From Smithella sp. (GTDB taxonomy: Bacteria > Desulfobacterota > Syntrophia > Syntrophales > Smithellaceae), in contig JAGOMJ010000011.1 in NCBI GenBank assembly GCA_017993615.1, positions 1-58,162 on the forward strand: a DNA stretch of 58,162 nucleotides, given 5' to 3'. Each line of letters opens with the position of its first letter. The first letter of the stretch is position 1. Positions 26,719-35,053 of this stretch are shown here, one piece after another. A model generated the notes under the pieces. The model saw only the letters and a list, made by a program, of their open reading frames with translations. It had not been told where the DNA came from and searched no databases. The translations under genes and the position numbers were made by a program.

Positions 26719-26750
26719 TTAAATTTAACGCTATTAAATTTAAAAGTCAA
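26719..26750 (-). promoter_or_regulatory. Promoter of the glycyl radical enzyme gene with overlapping TetR-type palindromic operator
   Basis: On the minus strand: -35 TTGACT (26750-26745), a 17-nt spacer, and -10 TAAATT (26727-26722). A perfect palindrome spans 26719-26743: TTAAATTTAA, central 5 bases, TTAAATTTAA. Each arm is itself self-complementary. It covers most of the spacer and all of the -10 box, so a bound dimer would block RNA polymerase. A TetR gene lies just upstream, the natural candidate ligand-controlled repressor. Predicted leader is about 24 nt. Confidence 0.65.
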
Positions 26751-26893
26751 TCGTTTTCCGTCAGGATTCAGAAACCGATGATAGCGATAACGTATCGAAA
26801 AAGAATCATCCGCCGCCACCGCAACAGCGGACCGGATTGGCAGGAAAGGCCGTTGAGCCGAAGTCAAATCTTGCGTCTGATATTTCTATGAGA

Positions 26894-27562
26894 TCACCGG
26901 TATTTCCTCCTGATGTAGGCAGTCAGTAAATCATCGACGATACGATGCATTGCACGTTCGGGATTTTTAACGATCACCTTTAAAATACCGCTGTTGTAAA
27001 GAGAGACAATGCCATGCAGTTCGCTAAAGGTCCTGATAAAATAAAACTCCACGTCCCGGACATCCGGCTCAGAAGATGAGGACAGAACGTTCTTGCCGAT
27101 ACTCATGACCAGATTAAGATTTCTCACCGAGCTTTCATATTCCTCGCGGGCAAGAGATTCTTCGGATGTTCCATAATAGTCGGATACCTGAGGCACCCGG
27201 CGATTAAACATGATGTCGTAATAATTCGGATATTTTTTAGCAAACGTCAAAAATGTTTTGATTATTTTTTTCAGTTTGGCCATCGGCTCCGCTTCTTTCC
27301 GGACAGCCTTCGAAAGCATGGCATATAACAACTCAAATGTTTTTTTATGGATTGCGATGATCAGTTGATCTTTGTTTCTGAAATAATTGTAGAGGTTGGC
27401 CGCCGTCATATTGGTTCGTCTGCCCAGTTGGTACATGGAAAGCTTCTCAAATCCTTCTTCTCTCAGAATCGTCAGGGCTTCTTCGAGAATGGCGTTTCGT
27501 ACCTCTTCTATTTCTTTTTCGCTGCGTGTGATTTTGGACAATGCAATTCCCGCTCTAGACAA
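26894..27562 (-). CDS. TetR/AcrR family transcriptional regulator
   Basis: The 222-residue protein has an N-terminal TetR helix-turn-helix (about residues 20-80: ILEEALTILREEGFEKLSMY, then RRTNMTAANLYNYFRNKDQL). An all-helical ligand-binding domain follows, resembling the WHG-type C-terminal domain (YPNYYDIMFNRRVP). It overlaps the radical SAM gene by 8 nt and sits 202 nt upstream of the glycyl radical enzyme gene. The palindrome in that enzyme's promoter is a plausible target. The inducing ligand is unknown; an acyl-CoA or hydrophobic compound would fit the neighbourhood. Confidence 0.88.
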   Translation of the reverse strand: MSRAGIALSKITRSEKEIEEVRNAILEEALTILREEGFEKLSMYQLGRRTNMTAANLYNYFRNKDQLIIAIHKKTFELLYAMLSKAVRKEAEPMAKLKKIIKTFLTFAKKYPNYYDIMFNRRVPQVSDYYGTSEESLAREEYESSVRNLNLVMSIGKNVLSSSSEPDVRDVEFYFIRTFSELHGIVSLYNSGILKVIVKNPERAMHRIVDDLLTAYIRRKYR

Positions 27563-29378
27563 AATTCTCCACGTATTTTTTGAACATCTTCCTCACGGTT
27601 GGATTTTTTTCCCATTGATATAATCTTTCAAATGTTCCCGGAAGCGAACTTGTGGAATACGCAAGCCCCTTGTACAGCTCAAAGTAGGCACTCGCCCCCA
27701 GTTGAAATCCAATGCCGGCAAAAGCATCCACCATGCGGTCTTTGAAGCTTTGCGCCCCTTTTGACGAATGGACACTCCAGGATTTCTTCGCCATACCAAA
27801 AGCAATATGCAAAGCGCTGATGTAGGATCCTATTTTTTCCATGGTGTCGTACAGCATGTAAAAAGTCACCAGCGGACTGTTGAACAGGGCATCCGGTATC
27901 TTTCGGTTGCTCTCCGTCAAATCGGCAATGGTTAACGAACAGAAATAATCCATTGAACCGGGATTGCCGTAGATCAGCTCATGCGTCTCCAGGCCTTTAA
28001 GAAAATCAAGCGAGCCCGGCAGATTGCTCAGGCAGGTCGGCTGAATGCCGATTTTATTCTTCTTGCAGAATTCAACAATTTTCCTGCCGGAATGATCCTC
28101 TAAAGAATGAAAATAATCGTAGGGCATTCCGAACATGAACGCACCATGAACGGAAATACCGTGATCCTGAATTTTTTTAATTCGCGATGCGTAATACTCT
28201 TCGACGGATATTTTCTCTTTTTTGATTTTGGCTACGATATTCTTGCCGACATACTCCAGATTCCTGATATCCAGCGATTCCAATCCGATAAAGAAATGCG
28301 ATGCGCCGGAAAGCCTCAGTTTTTGAAGGAGCTTGTCACTATCGGCGACCTCAATGCTGATTTGCGCCGCGTAATTGATCCGTAAAGGACTTTCGATCAT
28401 TTTGTCCAGAACATCGTGCAGCTTTTTCCCCCCGAACAAAAGGTTATCGGGCGAGATGAAATAGAACCGGTTCTTAAACGTGACACCTTTCTTCTGCTTA
28501 TCCAGCAGTTCACAGGTAAAATCCTCGGGTGAACGAGATGTGAACTTTCTTCGCTCTTCCGGGAACGAAGATATGGAACAGAAACTGCAGGAAAACGGAC
28601 AGCCTAAAAAGGGAGTCGTCACGTTCGTTTCAATGATTCGTGAAAGGAGCGGGCCGATGACGGGAAATTTATTAATAAAGTATGGTTTGATTTTAGGTAA
28701 TTCGATGACCCGGTCACATCCCCAGACGCCATCCTCAATCGGGATATTTCCGTGATACTCTTTTTTCAGATTCGAACGCGCAAGATCCGACATAACGTTT
28801 TTAATGGTCGGCAAATCGCCGGCGCCGATAACCTGCGTAACGATTTGGGGATGCGGCAGATACTTTCTCAGATACATGTCCACATCATTAAAGCTGGTTG
28901 AAACATGGATGCCGCCGATGACGACCGGTATGTTGACTTTGTTCAAAATCAGAATCACGGCACAAGCGGTGGGAAACGTTGAACTGATCAGAGACATGAA
29001 GACTGCCACCGGTTTTTGTTTTTCTTCCGCAATGATCTGTCCGATCGTTTTCCGGGTATCATCGGCGATGATGACTCTTGCGTCTTGATCCGCCCGGCAA
29101 ATCTGATTGGCAATATAGTAGGCTTTATAGGGCTCGATGGCCATCTGCTCGAGCATCCCTTTCCGGAGCAGGTTGGTATTGAAGCTCAGGAATTCGGTAT
29201 AATTCGTTTCATTGCACGCTTCCAGCTTTCTGCCCGTCAGGTATTCAACCGTATCTTCAACGGTGAAGCCCGCCACGCCTATTTTTCCCATCAGATCCAC
29301 GGTCGTGGGATCGTACATAATATAATATTTTTTCAAATTCTTTTTTGTGTCACGATTTTCAGCGAATGATTTTGTCAT
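27555..29378 (-). CDS. B12-binding-domain radical SAM protein, unknown function
   Basis: The 607-residue protein has a cobalamin-binding-like Rossmann region (about 85-205; PVVIGGIHVSTS at 151-162 is typical, but no DxHxxG histidine motif is seen). The radical SAM core carries C260, C264 and C267 in CPFSCSFC, and a helical C-terminal extension of about 150 residues follows. Relatives include methylases and ring-modifying enzymes acting on unactivated carbons (HpnP/HpnR, BchE classes). It is not a glycyl radical activase: those are about 250-350 residues with a different cysteine arrangement. It is coupled to the TetR gene by an 8-nt overlap and follows the HD-GYP gene by 51 nt. Substrate unknown. 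Confidence 0.85.
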   Translation of the reverse strand: MTKSFAENRDTKKNLKKYYIMYDPTTVDLMGKIGVAGFTVEDTVEYLTGRKLEACNETNYTEFLSFNTNLLRKGMLEQMAIEPYKAYYIANQICRADQDARVIIADDTRKTIGQIIAEEKQKPVAVFMSLISSTFPTACAVILILNKVNIPVVIGGIHVSTSFNDVDMYLRKYLPHPQIVTQVIGAGDLPTIKNVMSDLARSNLKKEYHGNIPIEDGVWGCDRVIELPKIKPYFINKFPVIGPLLSRIIETNVTTPFLGCPFSCSFCSISSFPEERRKFTSRSPEDFTCELLDKQKKGVTFKNRFYFISPDNLLFGGKKLHDVLDKMIESPLRINYAAQISIEVADSDKLLQKLRLSGASHFFIGLESLDIRNLEYVGKNIVAKIKKEKISVEEYYASRIKKIQDHGISVHGAFMFGMPYDYFHSLEDHSGRKIVEFCKKNKIGIQPTCLSNLPGSLDFLKGLETHELIYGNPGSMDYFCSLTIADLTESNRKIPDALFNSPLVTFYMLYDTMEKIGSYISALHIAFGMAKKSWSVHSSKGAQSFKDRMVDAFAGIGFQLGASAYFELYKGLAYSTSSLPGTFERLYQWEKNPTVRKMFKKYVENFV

Positions 29379-29429
29379 TTTTCAGTTCTCACGAAACAAT
29401 TTAATGAGGCATCTTCAATGGCAGAAACT

Positions 29430-30785
29430 TTACTCAAGGTAGAAGTTCTTTTCTCTGAACAACTTCAGACAGGCGTCCACGACAGCGCTATCATAGAGAA
29501 TTCCCCTGTTTTTTTCGATTTCTTCCAGAGCGGCTCCGATTCCCAGCGACGGACGGTATGGACGATGGGACGCCATGGATTCCACAACATCGGAAACAGC
29601 CAGAATACGGGCTTCAAGGAGTATTTCATCCCCTTTAAGCTGTCTGGGATATCCCGAACCGTTCATCCTTTCATGATGCTGAAAAATGATTTCCGCCAGC
29701 GGCCATTGCGATTCCACATTTTTCAGCATTTCATATCCGCAGGCCGAGTGCTCCTTAATGAGGGAATATTCCAGATTGGTCAATTTTGTCGGTTTTGTCA
29801 GTATCTCCGCCGGTATGGACAATTTTCCGATATCATGAATGGAACTGGCCATTTGAATACCGTCAATTTTTTCCTGGGGCAACCCCATTTCCGCTGCAAT
29901 CGCACAGGCCAGATTGGAGGATCTGATCTGATGGCCTGCTGTATACGGATCCCGTGCCTCCACGGCGGACACCATGACCTGAATGGTTACTCCCATGGAT
30001 TTCTTGAGACTGTCCAGAGCTTCCTGCAGTTTCTCTTTCGCCTGCTCATGACCGGCAACCTCCTGCAAAAGCGCCTGATTAAGGTTTTTATAATCTTCCG
30101 TACGCTGTTTGACCCGGTCTTCCAGTTCCTCATTGATCCTGGAGACTTTTTCCCTCTCCTCTTCCACCTGCTGGTTCATGAGAAAGTCGCGCCGGGCATA
30201 AAATTCAATCGCGTAGCAGGCCATCATTCCGACCAGATTGGCGCTGATGAAGAAGAAATTATTGCCCAGGAAAACATCCAGCGGCGTCGGGTTGAGCCCG
30301 ACGGTAACGGTTTCATAAAAGATAACCTGCAGCCATCCGGCAACAGACGCCCAGGTAAAAAAGAGCCGGATGAGGGTGTATCCCCACATGAAAACGAGCA
30401 TAAGGCCGGCGTAGTATGAATAGCTGACCGGCGGCGGTGCAACAACGATCATGCCGATGATGCCGGCACCGGCCAGAAAATAAACCAGTGCAAGTATGGG
30501 CTGTATGTATTTTTCAAATATGGGCAAAAAAGATATCGCCAGCACGCCCACCAGCACCGGACCGATGACAATGAAACGAATGATCCAGAGCGCAACGACT
30601 TGCTGCGGCATCAGGAGAACATCCAGAACACCGAACGCCGCATAAAGCATCGCTCCCAGAATCATCATCATGCGGATGTGCGGCAGAGACGACGTATAAT
30701 ACTCTTTCAGAAACGGCGCTTCGAGATAAGACAATTCCCCGGAAAATTTGAGGGTCAGCCGATTTATTTGCATTGGAAGATTCAT
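29430..30785 (-). CDS. Membrane-anchored HD-GYP protein (probable cyclic-di-GMP phosphodiesterase)
   Basis: In this 451-residue protein the N-terminal half has about six hydrophobic segments (roughly residues 38-200) forming an uncharacterised membrane sensor. A coiled-coil linker (205-260) rich in Glu, Lys and Gln follows, then a C-terminal HD-GYP domain with IHDIGKLSIP and HHERMNGSGYP. The phosphodiesterase domain is strikingly similar to that of the PAS protein at 13320-15152 (SIHDIGK, LIKEHSACGYEMLKNVESQWPLA versus LIKSHCQYSYEIIKDVESPWPLA), pointing to duplication with swapped sensor domains. It lies between nnrDE and the radical SAM gene on the same strand with short gaps, so co-transcription is possible. 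Confidence 0.9.
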   Translation of the reverse strand: MNLPMQINRLTLKFSGELSYLEAPFLKEYYTSSLPHIRMMMILGAMLYAAFGVLDVLLMPQQVVALWIIRFIVIGPVLVGVLAISFLPIFEKYIQPILALVYFLAGAGIIGMIVVAPPPVSYSYYAGLMLVFMWGYTLIRLFFTWASVAGWLQVIFYETVTVGLNPTPLDVFLGNNFFFISANLVGMMACYAIEFYARRDFLMNQQVEEEREKVSRINEELEDRVKQRTEDYKNLNQALLQEVAGHEQAKEKLQEALDSLKKSMGVTIQVMVSAVEARDPYTAGHQIRSSNLACAIAAEMGLPQEKIDGIQMASSIHDIGKLSIPAEILTKPTKLTNLEYSLIKEHSACGYEMLKNVESQWPLAEIIFQHHERMNGSGYPRQLKGDEILLEARILAVSDVVESMASHRPYRPSLGIGAALEEIEKNRGILYDSAVVDACLKLFREKNFYLE

Positions 30786-30825
30786 AGCCTATCGTAAAAC
30801 GCCCTGTTCGATTTTACAACATTTA

Positions 30826-32391
30826 TTAAACGCCGTCGGGAAGGGCATATTGATCCTGAAGCCTTCCGGACCTGTCTTCTTTCAGCGCCTGAGGCAGCGC
30901 ATTCATAATATCCTGCGCCGTCATGCCGTCCGTTCCTTTTTTTAACGCCGCCAGATCTCCGGCGACCCCGTGAAGGAATACCCCCTTGCGGGTTGCTTCA
31001 TCGAAGGACAACCCCATGCCGAACATCGCCGCAATGCAGCCGGTCAGCACATCACCGGAACCGGCCGTCGCCATTCCCGCATTACCGCTTAAATTAACGT
31101 AAACATTCCCGTCACGGGTGCCGATAAGCGAATGCGGTCCTTTGAGCACGATACAGGCGTTCAATGTTTGCACCGTCTCCCGCAATACTTTTATTTTATC
31201 GGCATGGATTTCCTTCAATGATTTGCCCGTCAGCCTCGCCATTTCTCCCATATGCGGTGTCAGAATCGTTGCCGCTTTCCGCCGGCGAATGCTGTCCGGA
31301 CAGCCTGCCACAGCGGTAAGACCATCGCCGTCAATCAGCATCGGCTTACGAACCGTCGCAGCGATTTCCCTGACAAGGTTGACCGTTTCGTCCTGCAGAG
31401 AAAGTCCCGGACCGATGACCACCATATCCGCCTTTGCCGAATGCTCCAGCAACGCCTTCTTGTTTTTCAAAGCCATGCTCCCTGCCTCGGTTTCTTCCTG
31501 CGGCAGATAAACAATTTCCCGGCCGCGCCTGGCAATTACCGGAATCACCGCACGCGGCGCTGCCAGTCTTGCATAACCGCCGCCGGCCTTCAAAAAGGAC
31601 ATGGCCGACAGATACGGAGCTCCGTAATAATTGACCGCTCCTGCGATGAACAGGACATCGCCCATGGCGCCCTTATAGGCATCGGCAGGCCTCGGCGGCA
31701 AAGCCATAGCGTCATTCGTCCTCACCGGGATGTCATCCCGGTCATACAGCGACGGCGGAAAAGAAATGTGACTGACCCATAATTCGCCGTTGACGTCACA
31801 ACCGGGATAAAGCAGGTTGCCGATTTTGGGAAGGCCGAACGTGACGGTATAGTCGGCTGTAACAGCGGCTCCCATGATTTCTCCGGTATTGCCGTTGACC
31901 CCGGAGGGAATGTCGAGCGATAAAACTTTTTTTCCGCCTTTATTAATCAGTGAAATGGTGTCCGCAACCAATCCGGAAACCGGACGATCCAATCCCGTCC
32001 CCAGGATGGCATCAATCACAACGTCGCAATGGGCCACGTGCCTGCCAGCCGGTCGGGCATTTGTCAGCTGCGCTGTTTCCAGCGGCAACCGTTTGACGAT
32101 TTCGAAATTCGTCGCGGCCGCACCTCTGAATTTTTCGCTGTCATTGAGTAAAAATACCCTGACAAGGCCGCCGCGTGAATGGAGCAGACGTGCAACGACA
32201 AGACCGTCCCCTCCGTTATTACCGGATCCGCAGAAAATGGCGAATTTCTTGCCGCGAATGCCTGTGCGCGACAAAAGAACGCTGACGGCTGCCCGTCCCG
32301 CGTTTTCCATCAGTACGTCCTCGGGAATGCCCAGATGCTCAATAGCAAAGCGATCCATGGAACGCATTTCACCGACACTGGCTATTTTCAT
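30826..32391 (-). CDS. nnr: Bifunctional NAD(P)HX epimerase / ADP-dependent NAD(P)HX dehydratase
   Basis: 521 residues from the chosen start. The N-terminal YjeF_N epimerase domain contains MENAGRAA and GSGNNGGDGLVVAR. The C-terminal carbohydrate-kinase-like dehydratase domain contains DGDGLTAVAG, LTPHMGEMARLTG and TAGSGDVLTG. Together they repair hydrated NADH and NADPH. I begin at the ATG at 32391 because GGAG precedes it by 8 nt and MKIASVGEMRSMDR is the usual family start; the frame extends to 32430 without support. Confidence 0.92.
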   Translation of the reverse strand: MKIASVGEMRSMDRFAIEHLGIPEDVLMENAGRAAVSVLLSRTGIRGKKFAIFCGSGNNGGDGLVVARLLHSRGGLVRVFLLNDSEKFRGAAATNFEIVKRLPLETAQLTNARPAGRHVAHCDVVIDAILGTGLDRPVSGLVADTISLINKGGKKVLSLDIPSGVNGNTGEIMGAAVTADYTVTFGLPKIGNLLYPGCDVNGELWVSHISFPPSLYDRDDIPVRTNDAMALPPRPADAYKGAMGDVLFIAGAVNYYGAPYLSAMSFLKAGGGYARLAAPRAVIPVIARRGREIVYLPQEETEAGSMALKNKKALLEHSAKADMVVIGPGLSLQDETVNLVREIAATVRKPMLIDGDGLTAVAGCPDSIRRRKAATILTPHMGEMARLTGKSLKEIHADKIKVLRETVQTLNACIVLKGPHSLIGTRDGNVYVNLSGNAGMATAGSGDVLTGCIAAMFGMGLSFDEATRKGVFLHGVAGDLAALKKGTDGMTAQDIMNALPQALKEDRSGRLQDQYALPDGV

Positions 32392-32547
32392 AATGAGTTC
32401 TCCGCAAACCTCGATCCCATTTCCTGCCAATTATCCGGCATAAAAAAGAGCCACAAACTTTAAATCCGTTGCGGTTTCCGGTTATGGTAGCGTTAATAAA
32501 AATTTACAAATTAATATATTAATAATACGCAGATTGCCGTTGAAAAA

Positions 32548-33579
32548 TCAACTGATTATTAAGACCTTGGCTCCGCGGATTTTACCTTCTTTCAATTCGC
32601 CGAGCGCTTGATTGACGTCGTTGAGCGGATAGGCCTGCACGTCCGGAACAATGCGCATGTCGGAGGCCAGTTTAAGAAAGTTCTCAATATCACAAAGGGC
32701 CACGTTGGCCACGCTTTTGATTTCTTTTTCCATCCAGAGATGACGTCCGTAATTCAGTTGCAGAAGATAATCTTTGTCTGTGTCCTCTTTGCGGATTGCG
32801 TTAATCACCAGCCGGCCGGCCGGTTCCAGATTTTTTAACGCTTCGACCACCGGTTTCCAGACCGGCGTCGTATCAATGACGGCATGAAGCTTTTCCGGAG
32901 ATTCGTCGGATGTATCTCCGGCCCAGACGGCACCCAGGTCAAGGGCAAATTGACGTTCCGCCGGATTGCGGGCAAACACGAACAATGGTGTTTGCGGGTA
33001 AAGATACCGGGCCATCTTCAAAACCAGATGGGCCGACGCGCCGAATCCGGTCAGACCGAGACGTTGTCCGTTTGTCAGATTTGCCAGACGCAGGGAACGA
33101 AAACCGATGGCGCCGGCACACAGAAGGGGCGCGGCCTGACTATCGGAAAAAATTTCGGGAATGGGAAACGCGAATTTTTCGGATACGGTCAGATACTGGG
33201 CATAGCCGCCGGAGACATCCCTGCCCGTGGCCTTAAAACCGGCGCATAGATTTTCATTTCCGGAAAGACAGAAAGGACATTGACCGCAGGATCGATTAAT
33301 CCAGCCAATGCCCACTCTGTCGCCGATTGCAAATTTGCGCGCGCGCCTGCCCTGTCCGGCAACAACGCCAACCACCTGATGTCCCAAAATAACAGGGAAT
33401 GAAGGCAGAAAGATTCTGCCTTCAATTTCGTCGAGTTCCGTGTGACAAACGCCGCATACCGACACTTTAACCAGCACGTCGTCACCGTCGCCCACCGCAG
33501 GTTCGGCAACCTCGGTTATTTTCAGAGGCTTCTTATTTTTCTTTAAGCTGGTTGTTTGCTCTAAAATCGCCGCTTTCAT
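32548..33579 (-). CDS. Zinc-dependent alcohol dehydrogenase (MDR superfamily)
   Basis: The 343-residue protein shows catalytic-zinc ligands C42 (CGVCHTE) and H67 (GHQVVG) and the structural-zinc cysteines C98, C101, C104 and C112. The nucleotide-binding region reads LGLTGFGASAHLVLKMA, a GxGxxA variant of the usual GxGxxG, so NAD(P) preference cannot be read by eye. It overlaps the aldolase gene by 4 nt (ATGA), so it belongs to the fbp-aldolase transcription unit. Substrate unknown; a primary alcohol or aldehyde is likely for this group. Confidence 0.88.
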   Translation of the reverse strand: MKAAILEQTTSLKKNKKPLKITEVAEPAVGDGDDVLVKVSVCGVCHTELDEIEGRIFLPSFPVILGHQVVGVVAGQGRRARKFAIGDRVGIGWINRSCGQCPFCLSGNENLCAGFKATGRDVSGGYAQYLTVSEKFAFPIPEIFSDSQAAPLLCAGAIGFRSLRLANLTNGQRLGLTGFGASAHLVLKMARYLYPQTPLFVFARNPAERQFALDLGAVWAGDTSDESPEKLHAVIDTTPVWKPVVEALKNLEPAGRLVINAIRKEDTDKDYLLQLNYGRHLWMEKEIKSVANVALCDIENFLKLASDMRIVPDVQAYPLNDVNQALGELKEGKIRGAKVLIIS

Positions 33580-34967
33580 TTCAGGCTGACAGGAACATCC
33601 GGCGCGACGTCCACGGGTTGAACATATTTTTCAACCACATCCTGCGTATTGTTCATTTTCAGTTTGTCAAATAGAAAGGCAAACTGTTTTTCCAGTCCGG
33701 CGCTGATTTTATCGCGGGTGTCCGCCGGCAAATGCCACATATCCTGCTTAAAGGGACCGAAACCCTTTTTGCGGGTTTTGTAAATAAATTGTTCTTCCGT
33801 ATCTTTATCCTTCCATTCAGACTGGAATGCCGTTTTCAGATGATCGTATATTCTGGCCTTCAAGTCAGCCGGGAAAGCCGAACTGTCGTAAATAATATTT
33901 TGAAAGCCGGTGGCCAGATGAATTTCAGCCGTCCCCACCGCGGGGAACCGGTCAAACGCCTCGTCGGGTAATGTCGACGCTCCGTGCTGAACCGCACCGG
34001 CCAGACCGTATTTGGACCGGGCCACCGCCGATAATTTCTCCAGAACCGCAAAATCGATTTTGACTTTGGCGACGCTGCCGTCTGCCAGCGGAACGCCGCC
34101 GTGCGTCGTTCCCGTCTGGACGCTGATTTTACTGATCCCTTTGAGCGATTCACCCTGTTTTTTAAGCTCCGCCAGATAACCGTCCATATAGGCCTCCAGC
34201 TCTTCCACCGTGCTGTTTTTCCCGCCCACTTCACCGATTTCGCCGCCGACTGATATTGTGATTCCCTCCGGTTCCAGATCGCGGATCATGGTGGTCAGTT
34301 CGGCTGCGAGACTGAAATTCGTCTGTTGCTGTTCTGTGACGGTGGGTTTGGAAAGATCCACCAGCGTCGACGTATCGATATCGATATTGTAAAATCCCGC
34401 TTCAATCGCTTCCCAGATTAAATTTTTTACCGTCTGGGTTTCTTTCGCTGCGTCGGCCGCAAATTTCTTGGCGTTGATTTGAAAATGGTCCCCCTGCAAA
34501 AAGACGGGCCCGCGATATCCGGTTTTGATTGCGGCAGCAATGACGGCCGCTGTGTATTCCACCGGCCGTTGCGAGGTATAATCAATTTCCGACCGGGCGA
34601 TTTCGAAAATGACAGGACCGACTTTCCCTTTCATCATCGCGCGGAAAACCGCCTGGGCCGATTCATAGGTCAGGCCGCGGAGATTGATTGCCGGAACGGT
34701 AAATCCCCTGACGTCTTCCCGGCCCATCGCTTCATAAAGGGGTTGAATGGAGGCGGACACAATTCCCAGGGCAGCGCCTGCGCGGCGGATCAGCCAGCAT
34801 GCGGCTTGCTGTGCTGCCTGATCGGCGCTGAACACGGCGGTATAAATCAAATGATCAATCAAGTCTCCTCTGAGTGCCGTCTCATTCAAAATGCTCACAT
34901 CGTTGCCCTCGATGGCAATAATTTTTTCGTATTTCTTCTGCAATTCATTTTTATCTTTGTAAATCAT
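33576..34967 (-). CDS. Class II (metal-dependent) fructose-bisphosphate aldolase-like protein
   Basis: 463 residues, longer than E. coli FbaA (about 360). The N-terminal 85 residues are an extra helical region. The barrel follows: RGFTVPAINLRG, then the catalytic aspartate and metal histidine in QGDHFQIN (D160, H161), IDTSTLVDLSK, the histidine in TGTTHGGV, and QHGAST with the phosphate-binding end. AAGGAG precedes the ATG at 34967, which I choose over the frame start at 34982. It lies 86 nt after fbp, so it probably acts with it in gluconeogenesis or sugar phosphate cycling; tagatose-type or other ketose bisphosphate specificity cannot be excluded. Confidence 0.85.
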   Translation of the reverse strand: MIYKDKNELQKKYEKIIAIEGNDVSILNETALRGDLIDHLIYTAVFSADQAAQQAACWLIRRAGAALGIVSASIQPLYEAMGREDVRGFTVPAINLRGLTYESAQAVFRAMMKGKVGPVIFEIARSEIDYTSQRPVEYTAAVIAAAIKTGYRGPVFLQGDHFQINAKKFAADAAKETQTVKNLIWEAIEAGFYNIDIDTSTLVDLSKPTVTEQQQTNFSLAAELTTMIRDLEPEGITISVGGEIGEVGGKNSTVEELEAYMDGYLAELKKQGESLKGISKISVQTGTTHGGVPLADGSVAKVKIDFAVLEKLSAVARSKYGLAGAVQHGASTLPDEAFDRFPAVGTAEIHLATGFQNIIYDSSAFPADLKARIYDHLKTAFQSEWKDKDTEEQFIYKTRKKGFGPFKQDMWHLPADTRDKISAGLEKQFAFLFDKLKMNNTQDVVEKYVQPVDVAPDVPVSLK

Positions 34968-35053
34968 AATCACTCCTTGCAATTATATTTTATTCAGTCG
35001 CCGGCGGGGAAATCACCCGCCCGTTCCGACCATCTCCGCACCGGGATTATTTT

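Noticed and set aside
27555-29378. Activase for the glycyl radical enzyme
   Set aside because: The protein is twice the usual size, has a B12-like N-terminal region and lacks the extra ferredoxin-type clusters of glycyl radical activases.
29418-30419. 333-codon open frame on the plus strand
   Set aside because: Antisense to the membrane HD-GYP gene and without family features.
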